DNA of 64,000 nucleotides from Takakia lepidozioides (lineage: Eukaryota > Streptophyta > Takakiopsida > Takakiales > Takakiaceae), in assembly GCA_030704615.1 (NCBI GenBank), contig CM060733.1, forward strand, positions 20,956,001-21,020,000, in the 5' to 3' direction. Positions 48,855 through 60,200 of this stretch are shown here, piece by piece. How positions within the stretch are numbered: the first letter of the stretch is position 1; each line of letters starts with the position of its first letter. A program made the translations under genes and the position numbers. Under the pieces are notes generated by a model that saw nothing but the letters and a program-made list of their open reading frames with translations, had not been told where the DNA came from and searched no databases.

Positions 48855-50172
48855 GTGCCACTAGTTGCTGGGGACAGTGCCGGTTCAAGCACTAGCGATA
48901 CTAGTGGGTACACGAGACGAGGTGTACGGTTTAGGCCACCTTCACCTCCTGTGTCTACTACGGAAGGTTCTGATTCGGATTGTGAATCAGGAAGACTCAT
49001 ACCGGCGGTGCAAGTTGTTTCCTTGCCATTGTTGTGGGACACAATGGAGGAGATGTATGCAGCTACCAAGGGGCCACGAAGGTACTCTGGGGCGGTGGGC
49101 ACCATCGAGTTGGATGATTTTATCCAAGAGTTTGATAGTTGGTGTGATTTGCAGCAAATGCGCAATCCACAACTATTTACGCCTTTCATGGCATGGAAGG
49201 GGCTGTTTCAATACCTTGAGGGGCCGCCTATTGATGATTACCATGAGTTCAGGCGGGGGCATGAGGTTGAGATCGAGGAGTAGAGGATGTACTGGTCACC
49301 CGACTATATCCATCACTAGGGGCACTAGAGCCACGAGGGCAGTGGCTACACCTGCCGCTGCACCGGCAGCTTCAGCAAGCAGCAGTGGGACTAGTGGGAC
49401 TGGTGGTACAGTAGCTACGACGTCCACCCAAGCCACTACCGCACCAACACTAGTACCCGTGCCTGGCTTCAACCCTGTTGTGGAGTTCTTCGAAGAGTTG
49501 AGAGGGAACTACCAAGGGGTGAGGACAGAGAAGTTGCGAAGCTTGCAAGAGTTCCAACAAAAGCCAACTTAGAGCTTGAGGGAGGCTTTCACTCGCATGA
49601 GGCGCTTGATAAATGTAACCCAAGGGGTTACGGAAGCTCAGGCAGTCCAATTCTGGTATGGGATATTGGACAAGGAGCTGAGGAGAAGGGTGCGGGATGC
49701 AACTCTCCTACAAGCTGCCCAACCCACCTTAGCAAATGTGTTTTTGCGGGCAGAGCGGATAGAGCTCAACATGGTGGAGGAATGAGTGGTCATGGTGGAA
49801 TTTGCTCAGGAGACACCACGGGGTAGTGGTGCTCCTAGCCAACTACTACCTCAACGTGCTCAAGGCAACAAGGGGGCTCAGGTGAAGCTCAGGGAAGGAC
49901 AGAGAGGACCTTAGATGCAGGGGTCTCTTCCTTCATTTGCAGGCCAACAACGGGTTGAGGTGGTGTGTTGGACATGTGGAGGACCCCGTGTCAAGAAGGA
50001 TTGCCCAGAGGGAGGCAAAGGGCCGGCACATGTACAGCCTGCACAGTTGCAGTGTGGGCATTGTGGCAAGTACATGCATAGAGAAGCCCAGTGCGATGGT
50101 TTGCATCCTGAGTTGCGCTCAGGCCAGTTCCAAGGGAACAATGGTGGCCGGGGGCGAGCTGGAGCAGCCTAA
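48855..50172 (+). pseudogene. Degenerate gag of copy 3
   Basis: The N-terminal part (SGYTRRGVRFRPPSPP, LLWDTMEEMY, FIQEFDSWCD) is open to a TAG at 49281 replacing the Trp of EEWRMYW. The core (FNPVVEFFEELRGNYQG, RRLINVTQGVTE) and knuckles follow: CWTCGGPRVKKDC, whose His is changed to Arg, and CGHCGKYMHREAQC, intact. The Gly/Arg-rich end GQFQGNNGGRGRAG resembles a nucleic-acid-binding tail. Confidence 0.85.
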
Positions 50173-50461
50173 AGAGGACGAGGTGGCCAGGCACGGGGTG
50201 TAGGCCAAGGGCAAGCTCAACATGGCCAAGGACGCGGAGGTCAGGGCGTTGACCAAGGCATGGCCAACCGGCTTCAGCAGCTAGAGCAGAGGTTCGCTGC
50301 CATGGCTACAGCTCAGGTGGTACCGGCTCCAAGGCCGGATGGTCCACCTCCTGCTCCTGAGGGAGGAGATATGGGAGGCATGGGATTCATGTTCGGAGCA
50401 GCACTACCACTAGTGCAGGTGGAGTCTGCTGTAGCCGTGAGTCGAGGAGCAGCACGAGTTC

Positions 50462-51457
50462 TTGAGCCACGAGGTGCAGAAGTGGAGTTGGATCCACAGC
50501 GTGGGGAGGCAAGCCGTTAGGCTAGGCTTGGCGGAGACAGTGTCGACGCCATCCATGGCACCTAGTTTTCGCCCGACTGTTATCGAAGCGGAGGTTATTA
50601 TACCATTGGGGAGAGCTACACGGGTAGCACCACTACCTAGTGTTGCCAAGGCTACGGCAGCTAGTGTGCTGCTGGGAGCGGCCACATCTGTGTGTCAGGC
50701 TCCATTGTTCTCAGCTACCATGATTGCGACGCCGGGGGTAAGACCAGCTGAGGTGTTCAGGCTGGCAGCTACACTCTGTGAGAGTGGGGAGGTTACTTCA
50801 TCTTTTGCGGAGATAGTGGGAGGTGTAGTGCCGGAGGGATCCTCGGATTTGAGGGTCAAGACTGCCACGACGGCGCCATGGCAAGCTCAAGCTGCCAGGT
50901 TGATGGAGCTGTCAGCTAGGCCAGCCATTGAGCGCGCCATGGTGACACCTGGAGTTGTCATGTTAGACAACCAGGATGACATTTTTTGTTTGAGTGGACC
51001 GGCAGGCAAGAGGTACCGGCCACTGCGGGTCTTGTTGGACTCGGGAGCTCAGCCATTGATGTTGGCTATTGCAGGCTTGGGCCTCACGGAGGCGGATATG
51101 GAGCCTTGTCCTTTCCAGATATAGACGTCTTTGGGAGGATCGGAGCAGGCTCGGGGCATGACACGGTGTGAGTTAGCTATCAGACTACGGCTGGATCACC
51201 CTACAGATGGCTCAGTGATGCGAGCCAAGACCATTGTGACAGACGTGGTCTTGTACGATGTCATAGTTGGTGGAGCAGTGTTGTACCCCATGGGCTTCAC
51301 CCTGGATTTTTGGGAGGAATCAGCTTCCTATAGGCCTGGATGGCAGTCAGGGGAGGGCCGGCGTATGCAGCTCCTTGTGACATTCATAGGAGGAGTTGCG
51401 GTTGCCCAGCGGGGCAAGATGCCGACACTGGCAGCATTCAAAGTGGCAGTGAGTTGA
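50462..51457 (+). pseudogene. Aspartic protease region of copy 3
   Basis: An open frame carries a linker, then LLDSGAQPLML with the catalytic Asp codon at 51038-51040. A CAG-to-TAG stop at 51122 and a frame change follow; then the second half with VVLYDVIVGGAVLYPMGF and a terminal part near 51457. It is better preserved than in copy 1. Confidence 0.75.
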
Positions 51458-51466
51458 CCTGGAGAG

Positions 51467-52205
51467 TTGCTTGAGGGCAACGCTCATTCAGTGGATGTGC
51501 CACCTCCGGGAGAGCAGGAAGACATGTATGGTATGGCGAAGTTATCTGCCATGGTTGCTCAGACTTCATTGTGGAGCACGAGCAAGGATTTGCAGCGGGT
51601 TGCTGATTGTCGTGTGCAACAAGCCTGGGTAGAGGTTTTTGTACCGTCAGGAGAGGAGGACAATGCGGGGATTGCACCAGGACCACCTCAGTTGTCACCA
51701 TTGGACACCACACCGATTGTGTGGCCGTGTCCGGATGAAGGCATTTGCCTTCTGGACTTGTTTGGCGGGATCAGCACCGGATTGGCTGCTGTTCTACAGA
51801 CATGTGTACGAGTACGGCGTCACTTGTATGTGGAGAAGGATGAGACTGCACGACGCGTCTCACTCCGTCATATTGCTTTGTTGGTGCAGCAGTACCCTGA
51901 GTTGTTGCCGGTGTCTGCGGTTCATGGATATCAGCAGGCCTTGCCAGCAGTCATTTCGTTGCTGGGGGCGCAGGATTTGGAGCGGGTTGGCTTCATTGAT
52001 CTGGTAGTGGCAGGTTGGCCCTGCTAAGAGCATTCATCAGCCGGGCATGGCAATGGATTGCGAGACTCAAGGTCGGGTTTGTTTTGGGAGATGGTGTAGG
52101 TTTTGCGCCACTTGCAGCTTCATCAAGCTGTATCTCCAGCATATATCTTGGAGAATGTGCCACTGATGGGCGATTCTCGGGCCAGGGTGATGGCCAGTGT
52201 GCATC
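51467..52205 (+). pseudogene. Truncated methyltransferase of copy 3
   Basis: The frame from protease linker (PPPGEQEDMYGMAKLS) runs into motif I (CLLDLFGGISTGLAAVL) and motif IV, AGWPC, without a break, showing the in-frame join between the upstream linker and the enzyme. The codon directly after the catalytic Cys is TAA (52025-52027) in place of CAA. Sequence matching motif VI continues to 52205, where other DNA begins; motifs VIII-X are missing. Confidence 0.88.
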
Positions 52206-52301
52206 ATATAACCCCTATCTACCAAAAACTAACAGACCCCGGGTACAAAAGATTCTGCGACCATTTCTGATAGGTATACTTACCGCAATATACCCTTATG
52301 T

Positions 52302-52332
<31 letters not shown>

Positions 52333-52535
52333 GACAAGCCATTACTAATTATTATTTGCTCATAATCAATCGCCAAGGGGGGTTAACTTCATCCTTACAT
52401 ACAAAAGTGATATATAACCCCTATCTACCAAAAACTAGCATCCCCTGATCCGGGTAAAAAAAAAATTTGTGACCATCTCTGATAGATATACTTACCGCAA
52501 TATACCCTCATGTTCTCTATCTCTATATATATATA
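52206..52535 (+). repeat. 206-bp direct repeat, one and a half units
   Basis: ATATAACCCCTATCTACC starts at 52206 and again at 52412. Each unit continues through ACTTACCGCAATATACCC and TGTTCTCTAT to a (TA)n tract (about 52307-52333 and 52522-52538). The first unit then has the AAGCCATTACTAATTAT block that also stands left of copy 3. Confidence 0.75.
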
Positions 52536-52539
52536 TATG

Positions 52540-52559
52540 ACGCTAGCCGAAGCTAGCGT
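52540..52559. repeat. 8-bp hairpin ACGCTAGC-CGAA-GCTAGCGT
   Basis: Perfect arms with a 4-nt loop directly after the (TA)n tract. It could be the end of a mobile element, but no CTRR Helitron end follows. Confidence 0.7.
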
Positions 52560-52794
52560 AAATAAGAGCCTCTTCCCCCTGTGGGTACCGCCCCCTTTTT
52601 GAGGGTAGGCTCTATGGTAACAAGAACAAGTTACTAAGCGGCAAGCTGGCCATTTTCGATCTTTCTTTTGTTGAGGATAATGGCTATTAGTGAAGTGATG
52701 ACCGTGAGGTGTAATGTTCATAATAGTATTTAGTGCCATCAGATCTACACTTGCTAAGTAGGGTTGGCATCATCTCTCTCTCTCTACCAGTGTT

Positions 52795-52910
52795 TTTTTT
52801 TTTCTCCCCAAAATTTATATCGAGTGCCCATGTGGCAAGAATAAGGAGGTGGCAGGGCTAGAAAAGTGGCTATATTCCAAGTGGCAGGGTTTAACTGGTC
52901 CACGTCTGCA
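52795..52910 (-). repeat. Dispersed ~120-bp repeat, copy b (reverse)
   Basis: Its reverse complement has ATATAGCCACTTTTCTAGCC, TGCCACCTCCTTATTC and TTGCCACATGGGCACT, matching 47750-47870 and 54216-54345. Confidence 0.65.
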
Positions 52911-53104
52911 AAATAGGCTCCTAATTCTCAACTGCTGGTGCTTTTTTGCGAAATTTTCGAATCTTACTCCGTAATTCCTTTGTACAAGTACCTGACCCAT
53001 ATTCCAGGTCCAAATTTGGCAAGGAAAGAAAAACACTGCTCTCTCTATATATAAAAAGTACTTCGTGGAGATGGTGAGCTCAACAACTCTCAACTACTTG
53101 CACA

Positions 53105-53330
53105 TGGGCTGGTAGCTCAGCTGGTAAGTGCAGAGTGTGTGTCGCATTGGTGGCTCGGGGTTCAAACCGCTGCCCTGACCCGTGTGTGGGATTGTTCTTG
53201 ACAGTATGTCTAGGCGTTGATCGTCCCGTAGGCCTCATGGCCTACAGAAAGAGGGTTAATTTTTCCCCCTCCTCAAGGGCCTGAATTGTGGTCTGTCGCT
53301 CCCAGGTTTCCTTTGGAAAAAAAAAAAACC
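53105..53330 (+). mobile_element. tRNA-headed SINE with poly-A tail
   Basis: A box TAGCTCAGCTGG (53113-53124) and B box GGTTCAAACC (53159-53168) form a Pol III promoter. The tail has GGGCCTGAATTGTGG, CTGTCGCTCCCAGG, TTTCCTTTGG and a run of A. It is the best-preserved member of the family that includes 43541-43805 (-) and 1490-1612 (+). Confidence 0.7.
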
Positions 53331-54215
53331 ACACTCATTATGAGCCTGCACAATTCAGAGACCTTATCATGACTCATCCACTATTGTATCAACTGTCTTT
53401 TGCTAAAAGAAATGATCCAATATGTAGGCAAGAAAAAATTGACAGAATTATAAGCAAGTAAAGGGGTCCCCTGTTTAAGATTTAGAAAAAAAGAAAAAAG
53501 GAAAAAAATCATTTGTCGGCGATATCGAAATTTGGACAAGCCTGCTATAGTGCTTGCAAATGGAAGGTGGACACATCAGCTTATAGTCTATGTGCAGCTC
53601 TATCTATAGTTAAGGATTTATCTAGCTAGTCGGACTTAAAATTCCCCTTTTTTAAATAATAAATTTTTAAGGAGCAGGGGACAGTGGCCCTGAGAATTTT
53701 ATTAATGAATTTCCATTTCATTGCCAACTTACGCCGAATATCATAAGAGGGAGCGACATTTCACAGTCAATTGCAGAAGCTTGGGAGGGAACCATCTCAT
53801 CTGGGCTCAGTCGCAGCTCAGACCAGTTTGATTCATTATCATCCATTCTCTGATTTTCGATAGGGAAGCACTTGCGAGGATCCTCCTATACTCGCCTTCA
53901 TTCAGTTTATAGCATTGTTTTCAGCTTTTGATGGTGGTCTTGAGCGTCTTGGCACTACTATGTAGATGTGCAGCCCTCAATTTTCTCAATTGCGCCTAGC
54001 TGACTTTGTGTGAGCCTAGCTTAGTAATGCCCGCAGAAACATTTTCTTCGTTTTTCTGTGATATAATCAGTGTTTTCTTTTTGGCGAAACAACGCCAGAT
54101 CGACCTGGAAAATGGGTTAGCTACTTCTACAAAGGAGTTATTGGGCGGTAAAAACTGAAAAATTCGCCAGAAGGTGCCAGTATTTGAGTATCAGGAGCCT
54201 GATTTTGCCAACATG
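53331..54215. other. Intergenic, nothing recognised
   Basis: No gene or clear repeat. A-rich tract near 53485-53510. Confidence 0.4.
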
Positions 54216-54345
54216 GACCTGTTAAAACATGCCACCTGTTATATAGCCACTTTTCTAACCTTGCCACCTCGTTATTCTCGCCACAAGGGCTGGGTAGAAT
54301 TTACATATGGCCCCTGTGGTAATTCTGGAAAAATGAAAAAACAGA
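54216..54345 (+). repeat. Dispersed ~120-bp repeat, copy c
   Basis: TATATAGCCACTTTTCTAACC, TGCCACCTCGTTATTC, CGCCACAAGGGC and GTAGAATTTACATATGGCCC match copies a and b. An (ATT)n-like tract follows at about 54376-54412. Confidence 0.65.
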
Positions 54346-54412
54346 AAGTGACGGTGTGTAATCAAAAGCACAATACCATTACTATTATTATTATTATGAT
54401 TATGATTATTTG

Positions 54413-56191
54413 AAAGAGAAACACCCACTGACATTGAAGTACTAACCTGCCAGGCAGCCCATAAAGGCACCAAGACTAATAACTTGCTCAAGAGAAGGGA
54501 TAACTATACAATTAGGTAGCATGGAGTCGGCTCTCAAAGTCTTAGCCTTTCAAGGCCCCTTTGGACCACGGGTGGGAGCCAGGCCAGGGAGGGCAAGCCT
54601 GCATGAGAGAAGGGAATTTTACAATATTGGCTAAATACCTTCCTGAAAATTTCCCCTCCCACTTGTCTTCCAAAAAATACAAGTCTTTGCATTAACTAGT
54701 TTTGCAGAACAATGTATGATTATGGGTTGCACCAGGTACAGTTGAACCTCCTGTACCGGTAGGTCTTGGGAGTAGAGGAGATAAACAACCAGTAGAGAGT
54801 TGTGAGTCAAATTGATGCGTAGTAATTTGTCAACTTACAACCTCCAACCGGACTTGCTCTGTTAATTTTCTAAATTCAACAAGGAGCCACGTTAACATAG
54901 TGTCTACATTAAACCCATGCGTGTTTACACAGAGCCCATGCGCCAGCCAAATTGGAGAATACAGAAACTTAAGAGGTTCATATTATTAGTTTTGATGAAA
55001 TGTCAAAGGAACGTTTTCATGTTTCAATCTGCTTTAAACTTTCAATCTTCATATTTAGCAAAACGGTCAATATAACATTACTTTGCCTTAACATATTACA
55101 TATGCAGTGTATAAAATGTTAGCAAATATGGGAATGGTGGCGGTATCCGTCATAAACGTGAAGAGGGCACATGTAATGACTCAGTGTCGAGCGAGTTAAA
55201 TAGACGATCAGATTCTCAGTTTTCACGAAGGTGTTTTGATTGGTATTCAATGTTGTAACAATCTAACTGAGGAATTGACTTCAGCGGATGCATCATACAG
55301 TAGCAACTTGGCTGCAGCATTGCAGTTAGATTGGTTTTCAAGGTCACAGAGAGAGAGATGTTGATCATGATCATTACATAAGATCCTACCATGACTCCAC
55401 TTGTGCAGATTACATACACGCAGGAGCAGGTAAATTTATAAAATCGCGTATGATAGAACGGAAAGTAAGAATAACTTGCAGTTACAATAGTTGCTCAAAG
55501 GACAGTCGATGTTATTGAGTGTTCACATTTAGTAGATTTTATATATCTGGCTACCCACGATTTTGATACTTACGTGACAATCCTCACTTTACTCTACATG
55601 TCTACACTATAATATTCTATGAATCTACCAAAAATGCTGCCAAATTACTACCCAATATATACAGCATTTCGGAACCCCCAGTGTGAAACAAGGTATACTG
55701 AGAATAGGCTCATGTGTTTACAAAAATGTAACCAAATGTTTGCGTATTTTCGATTCTTACAATCTTGCCGAGCGTGACAAAGAGCCGAAGATCTTCGAGT
55801 AGGTAGTTCACTTGAAATCTTCAGAACCCAGGTTGACGACCTGATTATGTGGGCCCGACCCAGCCCGTAGTTACAAGTTCCAATTTCCATAGATCATGTC
55901 TCCCCTTGCAAGTCTCGAGCTGAACTTCATGGTCAGGAGCTTTGCAACAATTCCGAGGTATCCTCCCGCGTAGATGTCCAGTCAACGTGCATCCTCATCG
56001 CGAACGCCCTCAACAGTCGACCATAATCTTTGAGTAACACAGCAATCTGTTGCTGACGATGGAAGCTGTAATTTAGGTGAATAGCCCCGATCAGCCTGTG
56101 TCATCTATATCATAATTGTCCAGAACTATCGTAACAAGTTTATGATGCACGCTATCTTCCATGAAAGGAAGATCAACTTTGCCTTAATTGC
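54413..56191. other. Intergenic downstream of HMA gene 5
   Basis: No gene, RNA or shared repeat recognised. The upper end should contain the 3' UTR of the minus-strand HMA gene. Confidence 0.4.
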
Positions 56192-57257
56192 TCAGTAATA
56201 GCTGTAAAGGGGACTATATGGACGACTATAAGAGTTGTGAGGGGTGTAAGGACGACTGTAGGATCCTCCATATGTGCGAGGAGGACTGACATACCGGCTA
56301 TATGCAGATGAATAAGCAGGTGAGTATTCACTATAACCAGTGTGGCTGGAAACTACTGGAGCTACAGATGGAGCCACCACAGATGGAGCCACTTTAACAG
56401 CTGGAACCTTTGAAGCTACGGCGTATGTGACTGGTGTGATAGCAGTATTCCAGAATACCGATTTCTTCTTTACCCGCCTCACCCTGCGGAGCATCAGTTC
56501 GGGATCCATATGACCTCTGACAACCACTCTTTGGTTGTACTGGTCACATTCCACTTGCTGCACCCCTGGCAGCTCGAGCAGCGCCAACCGCACTTTCTCC
56601 ACACATTTCTCGCAACACATGGGTACTCTCAGTTCGATAGTCTGCACCCATTGAAGTACAGAAGTACAGATAATATTGTCAGTAAAAGAGCAATGTCTTC
56701 AGTGAGAAGGCCGTCCACTGAATTTCAGCAACTCGATCAGAAATCAGAAACAGAAAACATGAACCGCTCTAGACGAATGAGGAGAGCCACAAGAGGGTGC
56801 CATACCGGTGGAAGAACAGCAATAGGAGGTTTCTTCAGCACAGGCGGAGGAAGCACAACTGGCCGGGGAGGAGATATCACTGTGAAGGGAACCTTTGCAG
56901 CGGGAGGGATCATGGGAGAGATCATGGGAGGTGGAAGGGGAGCATCGTTCACAATCCATGTAGGTTCGTTTCTACCATAAAACAACTGCACAGCACGAAA
57001 CAAATTTAGTTTTAAGAACAAAATCTTCGAGATCCAAACACACCTTAATAATAACACGACAAGGTTTGGAAGATCATCCATAGAACTAGCGTATTGATCG
57101 ATATATCCCCTAATGTAACCACTCCCTCCAAACAAGCTGGCTCCTGCACACCACACTGCATATCCCGCTGGATCTAACATCTTAGCATACACGACTTTCG
57201 ACAGTAGAAGTCAACAGAGCTCTGTGTACAAACCTCTTGCATAGTAGGCACCGTCAT
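56192..57257 (-). CDS. HMA-domain protein 5, three exons, CxxC metal site intact
   Basis: Exons: 57234-57257 (MTVPTMQE), 56806-56985 (LFYGRNEPTW then a Pro-rich run with PPPMISPMIPPA and VVLPPPVLKKPP), 56192-56641; 217 residues, all GT-AG, phase 0. The third exon holds the whole HMA domain: TIELRVPMCCEKCVEKVRLAL, GVQQVECDQYNQRVVVRG, LMLRRVRRVKKKS. CCEKC is the CxxC pair that binds soft metals such as copper or zinc. The tail is Ser/Tyr/Pro-rich (YSRPYTPHNSYSRPYSP) and ends LYSYY; no CaaX motif, so it is not a typical isoprenylated HIPP. The LFYGR exon and the CCG|GTA donor tie it to the four genes at 28-41 kb, but the domain-splitting intron is missing. A metallochaperone-like role is plausible. 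Confidence 0.87.
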
Positions 57258-60200
57258 CTTCTCTTTGTTGTAGCTTCACGTAGCAGAGAATTTCCCTTAA
57301 AAGAGTCGTGGAGCAGGCAGATTAAGCTTAGCCTGTAACCGTCACCGGCTGAACTCTGTGTCAAGAACTGAGGCGAAGAATACAGGTTCCCGTGACTATG
57401 TGTAAGATGTACATGAAACTAGAAATCTACAGTAAGAAAAACAAATACACGCATGTAAGAGGTCTTTTCACACACGCTGAACTCGCACCAGCAGTTCGAA
57501 GTCGACTACTTTCTCCAAGAGAAGGCAGAAGGCCGGACGCGGATCAACCGAGACGAATTGTTTATGCACAAGAGAGAGAAGAATGTACAGATGGGGACAC
57601 AGCGATAGATCGGTCAGAAGCGAAATGTCAGAAGCACACAGTGGATTCTTGTTCTGTGGCAGAGCGCAACCATTCTCGTCTTATACACCCCGCTCACAAC
57701 CCGCTCCTCGCCTTCCTCCTGGGGACACGCGTCGCCGTCCCGCCGGTGCGGACAAGTCAATAATTGGCGGGGGGCGCGTGGAGCCGTCCGCCCGGAGGAA
57801 TTACGCCACGTGGTTCCGTCTCATACGACCATACTCCAGCCCGCCTTTCTATCCCGCCTTTCTATCCCGCTCGTTTCTCCCGTGATTGCCGCCCTGGCGA
57901 AACCCTGGCGAAATCTCCCACTACCTGGCGCTCCATATCACGGGCGCCCGGCACCGGGCGGTGTCCCTCATGTACCACCGCGTCCATGTTCCTCGTGCTC
58001 ATGTTCCACGTCGTGCATGAACGAGAAGAGCGACGGCCGTATCTTGCGACGATGCATCCATCACACTCTAGAAGAGTACGGGTACATTCTTTCGATTCTC
58101 GAATCTAGAGGTGCACGTGGCAGTTCACAGATGGTGAAGCCGGATCGTGAGCAGAGTGTGCACGCTGTAAACGGAGGGGCTGAGGGGGTGCTGACAAACG
58201 GAACGGTAATCGAGAACGGGGTTGTGGATGAGGGGCAGTAAAGGAAGCAAGTACCGGCAAAGTACAGATTTGTCCGCAGTGCGCCGAGCCTCCGTTCCGA
58301 TGTGGATGGGGTGCTTTCTTTTGTGATTGGCCCACTGGGAGTGGTCGGTAGAAAGAGGGCGATCACGGGAGCATGTGCGCATTGTTGATTGGGGGGGTTG
58401 TGATATTATTGACTTTTCTGTAGAGTTTTTGGCTTGGCGGGAAGATCTTATAAAAACTATTATTGTCGCCCAAGGAGATGCCGACAGGTGTGAAGGATCT
58501 GACGATCTGACGTGTTTGTTGAAGTTTTGCGATACGGCAATCATCTTTTGTTGTTCCGTCTTGGACCTGACAACATTCTGCAGCGAACAGGTCAAGCGGA
58601 TTGAAAGCCCCTGTGCGAAATGACACCCAAGTTCTCCCCCGAGAGTGACGGCTTGGTTTCGTGATGCCGTTGCAGTGGATGCCGTTGTCCGCCCTCGTTC
58701 CAGCCCTTGCGTGGGGCCCTTACCCTGCGTAAACGTTCCATGAATAAAATATCGCCACGTGTCCCTTCTTTTAGGCGCCCAGGCTTTCTTCGCTTCCCGT
58801 TTCCTTTGGTTCGTCCGATCACGGAAAGACGCGGAAATGGGGGAATGGTGGCAGGAGTGGCCTTACAGGATGGAAACGCACTCCGCAAATTCCGGTTACG
58901 TTCCATCGCGTAATTCAACTGCTCCTGTGGGGCGTTAGGGTTCACAGGTATAAGCCAACTCAAAATACAAAGGATTTTATTCAAGCAACGTTTACGTATA
59001 AATAAGTATTCTCACCCGCTGAAAAAGCACCAAATTCCAAGAAGGAAAATCTTTGGAATCCCTGAAACCCTAATTTCTAGGCTCCCAGTGTAGAGGTTGA
59101 CATCCGACTGGGGAATGTGTATCCAGTGGTTAAGTTAGGAATAGGTTGGGAAGACCACCCAGTCCCGACACTTTCCTAGAACGTTCCATGACCTGGATCT
59201 CCAGGTATCCTTTCTGCATTTATTTACCCAATGAACTCCATCCTATTTACATATCTCATCCATCTATAAATAGGGATGAAACCAGTGTAGTCGGCGGGTG
59301 GTATGTGCAAGGGTATAGGTAAGGGTATGCCAGAACCAATCCCGCTGGTATGTCATGCAACCTATACCCCCGGTGTATGTAGAACTTAGGGTTTAGGGTT
59401 CCAGACATACCCAAACTGATACCATACCTCAGAGTAGCTGGCGGACAATACTGCGATTGGAACAGTACTCACTCACGTGGAGTGTTTGGAGATGGGAGGG
59501 GTAGAAGGTATGGCATACAATGATCAGCATACAAGGTATAATATGCAAGATTTCTTCAGTTTTTGTCATGGCATCCAGCTTTTCTCCCATTTGTTACAAT
59601 CTAAGCCTTACAATACAAAGACCTTCACTAATTTTTGAGCAATACCAATTAATTTGCATGGGCATGTGTGATTGCAATTTTTTTTTACTTTTTGTATGTT
59701 GCTCTCAATCTGGTTTATTTTCAGCTTTGAATACAGTATGATGGCTGTTGGGGTATACCATACCATTGTGCCATACCATGCCTAGGACCAGGGTACCTAT
59801 CTCAAAATTGAAAATACCCATACCCATCCTATAAGTTACTACACTGGCCCACCGGTTGGACCTGGTAGGACCAGTGTGGTATGCCCCAAAATGGACATAC
59901 CATTACAACGCTGGATGAAACACTCCAGCTGTAACACATGTCTTATCGTTATCTTTCATTGTAATCTGTTCAAACCCTCTTTTCGAAACGTCTCTATTTT
60001 TCCCTCTGAGTCCCTCGTCTTTGTTGAGACATTCAACACTTAAGGTAGAGGAACCTTAAGTGGACGGTTTAGTTAGTTCACATGGATAGAATGATTAAAA
60101 AAAAATGAGAACAATTTTTGTGGATTAGCAAATCAAAAAGAAATAAGATGCAATTTGTTTCATGAATTATAGTTAAGATATGAGATTGATATGATTTTTT

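Larger units (their letters stand above)
47995..52205 (+). mobile_element. Gypsy copy 3: leader, gag, protease, first half of methyltransferase
   Basis: It starts inside the GGGCTGTGA leader array and ends inside the methyltransferase after the ENV motif, at GTGTGCATC; no LTR is attached. Compared with copy 1 its leader array is much shorter, but it keeps about 450 bp of leader (48270-48720) that copy 1 lost between GCAAGT and GCAGGT words. Several stops interrupt gag (49281, 49570, 49783, 49912) and pol (51122, 52025). Confidence 0.9.

Noticed and set aside
52540-52559. Helitron 3' end
   Set aside because: A GC-rich hairpin exists, but no CTRR terminus follows at the expected distance and no matching 5' TC end was found.
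53105-53175. Functional tRNA gene
   Set aside because: A and B boxes are good, but the acceptor and anticodon stems do not pair and a SINE tail follows.
56510-56980. 156-codon Gly-rich open frame on the plus strand
   Set aside because: It is the complement of the HMA gene 5 exons and its Pro-rich exon 2.
57810-58241. 143-codon gene in the GC-rich block
   Set aside because: High GC makes long frames likely by chance; no splice partner or family match was found, so only the possibility of a first exon is noted.
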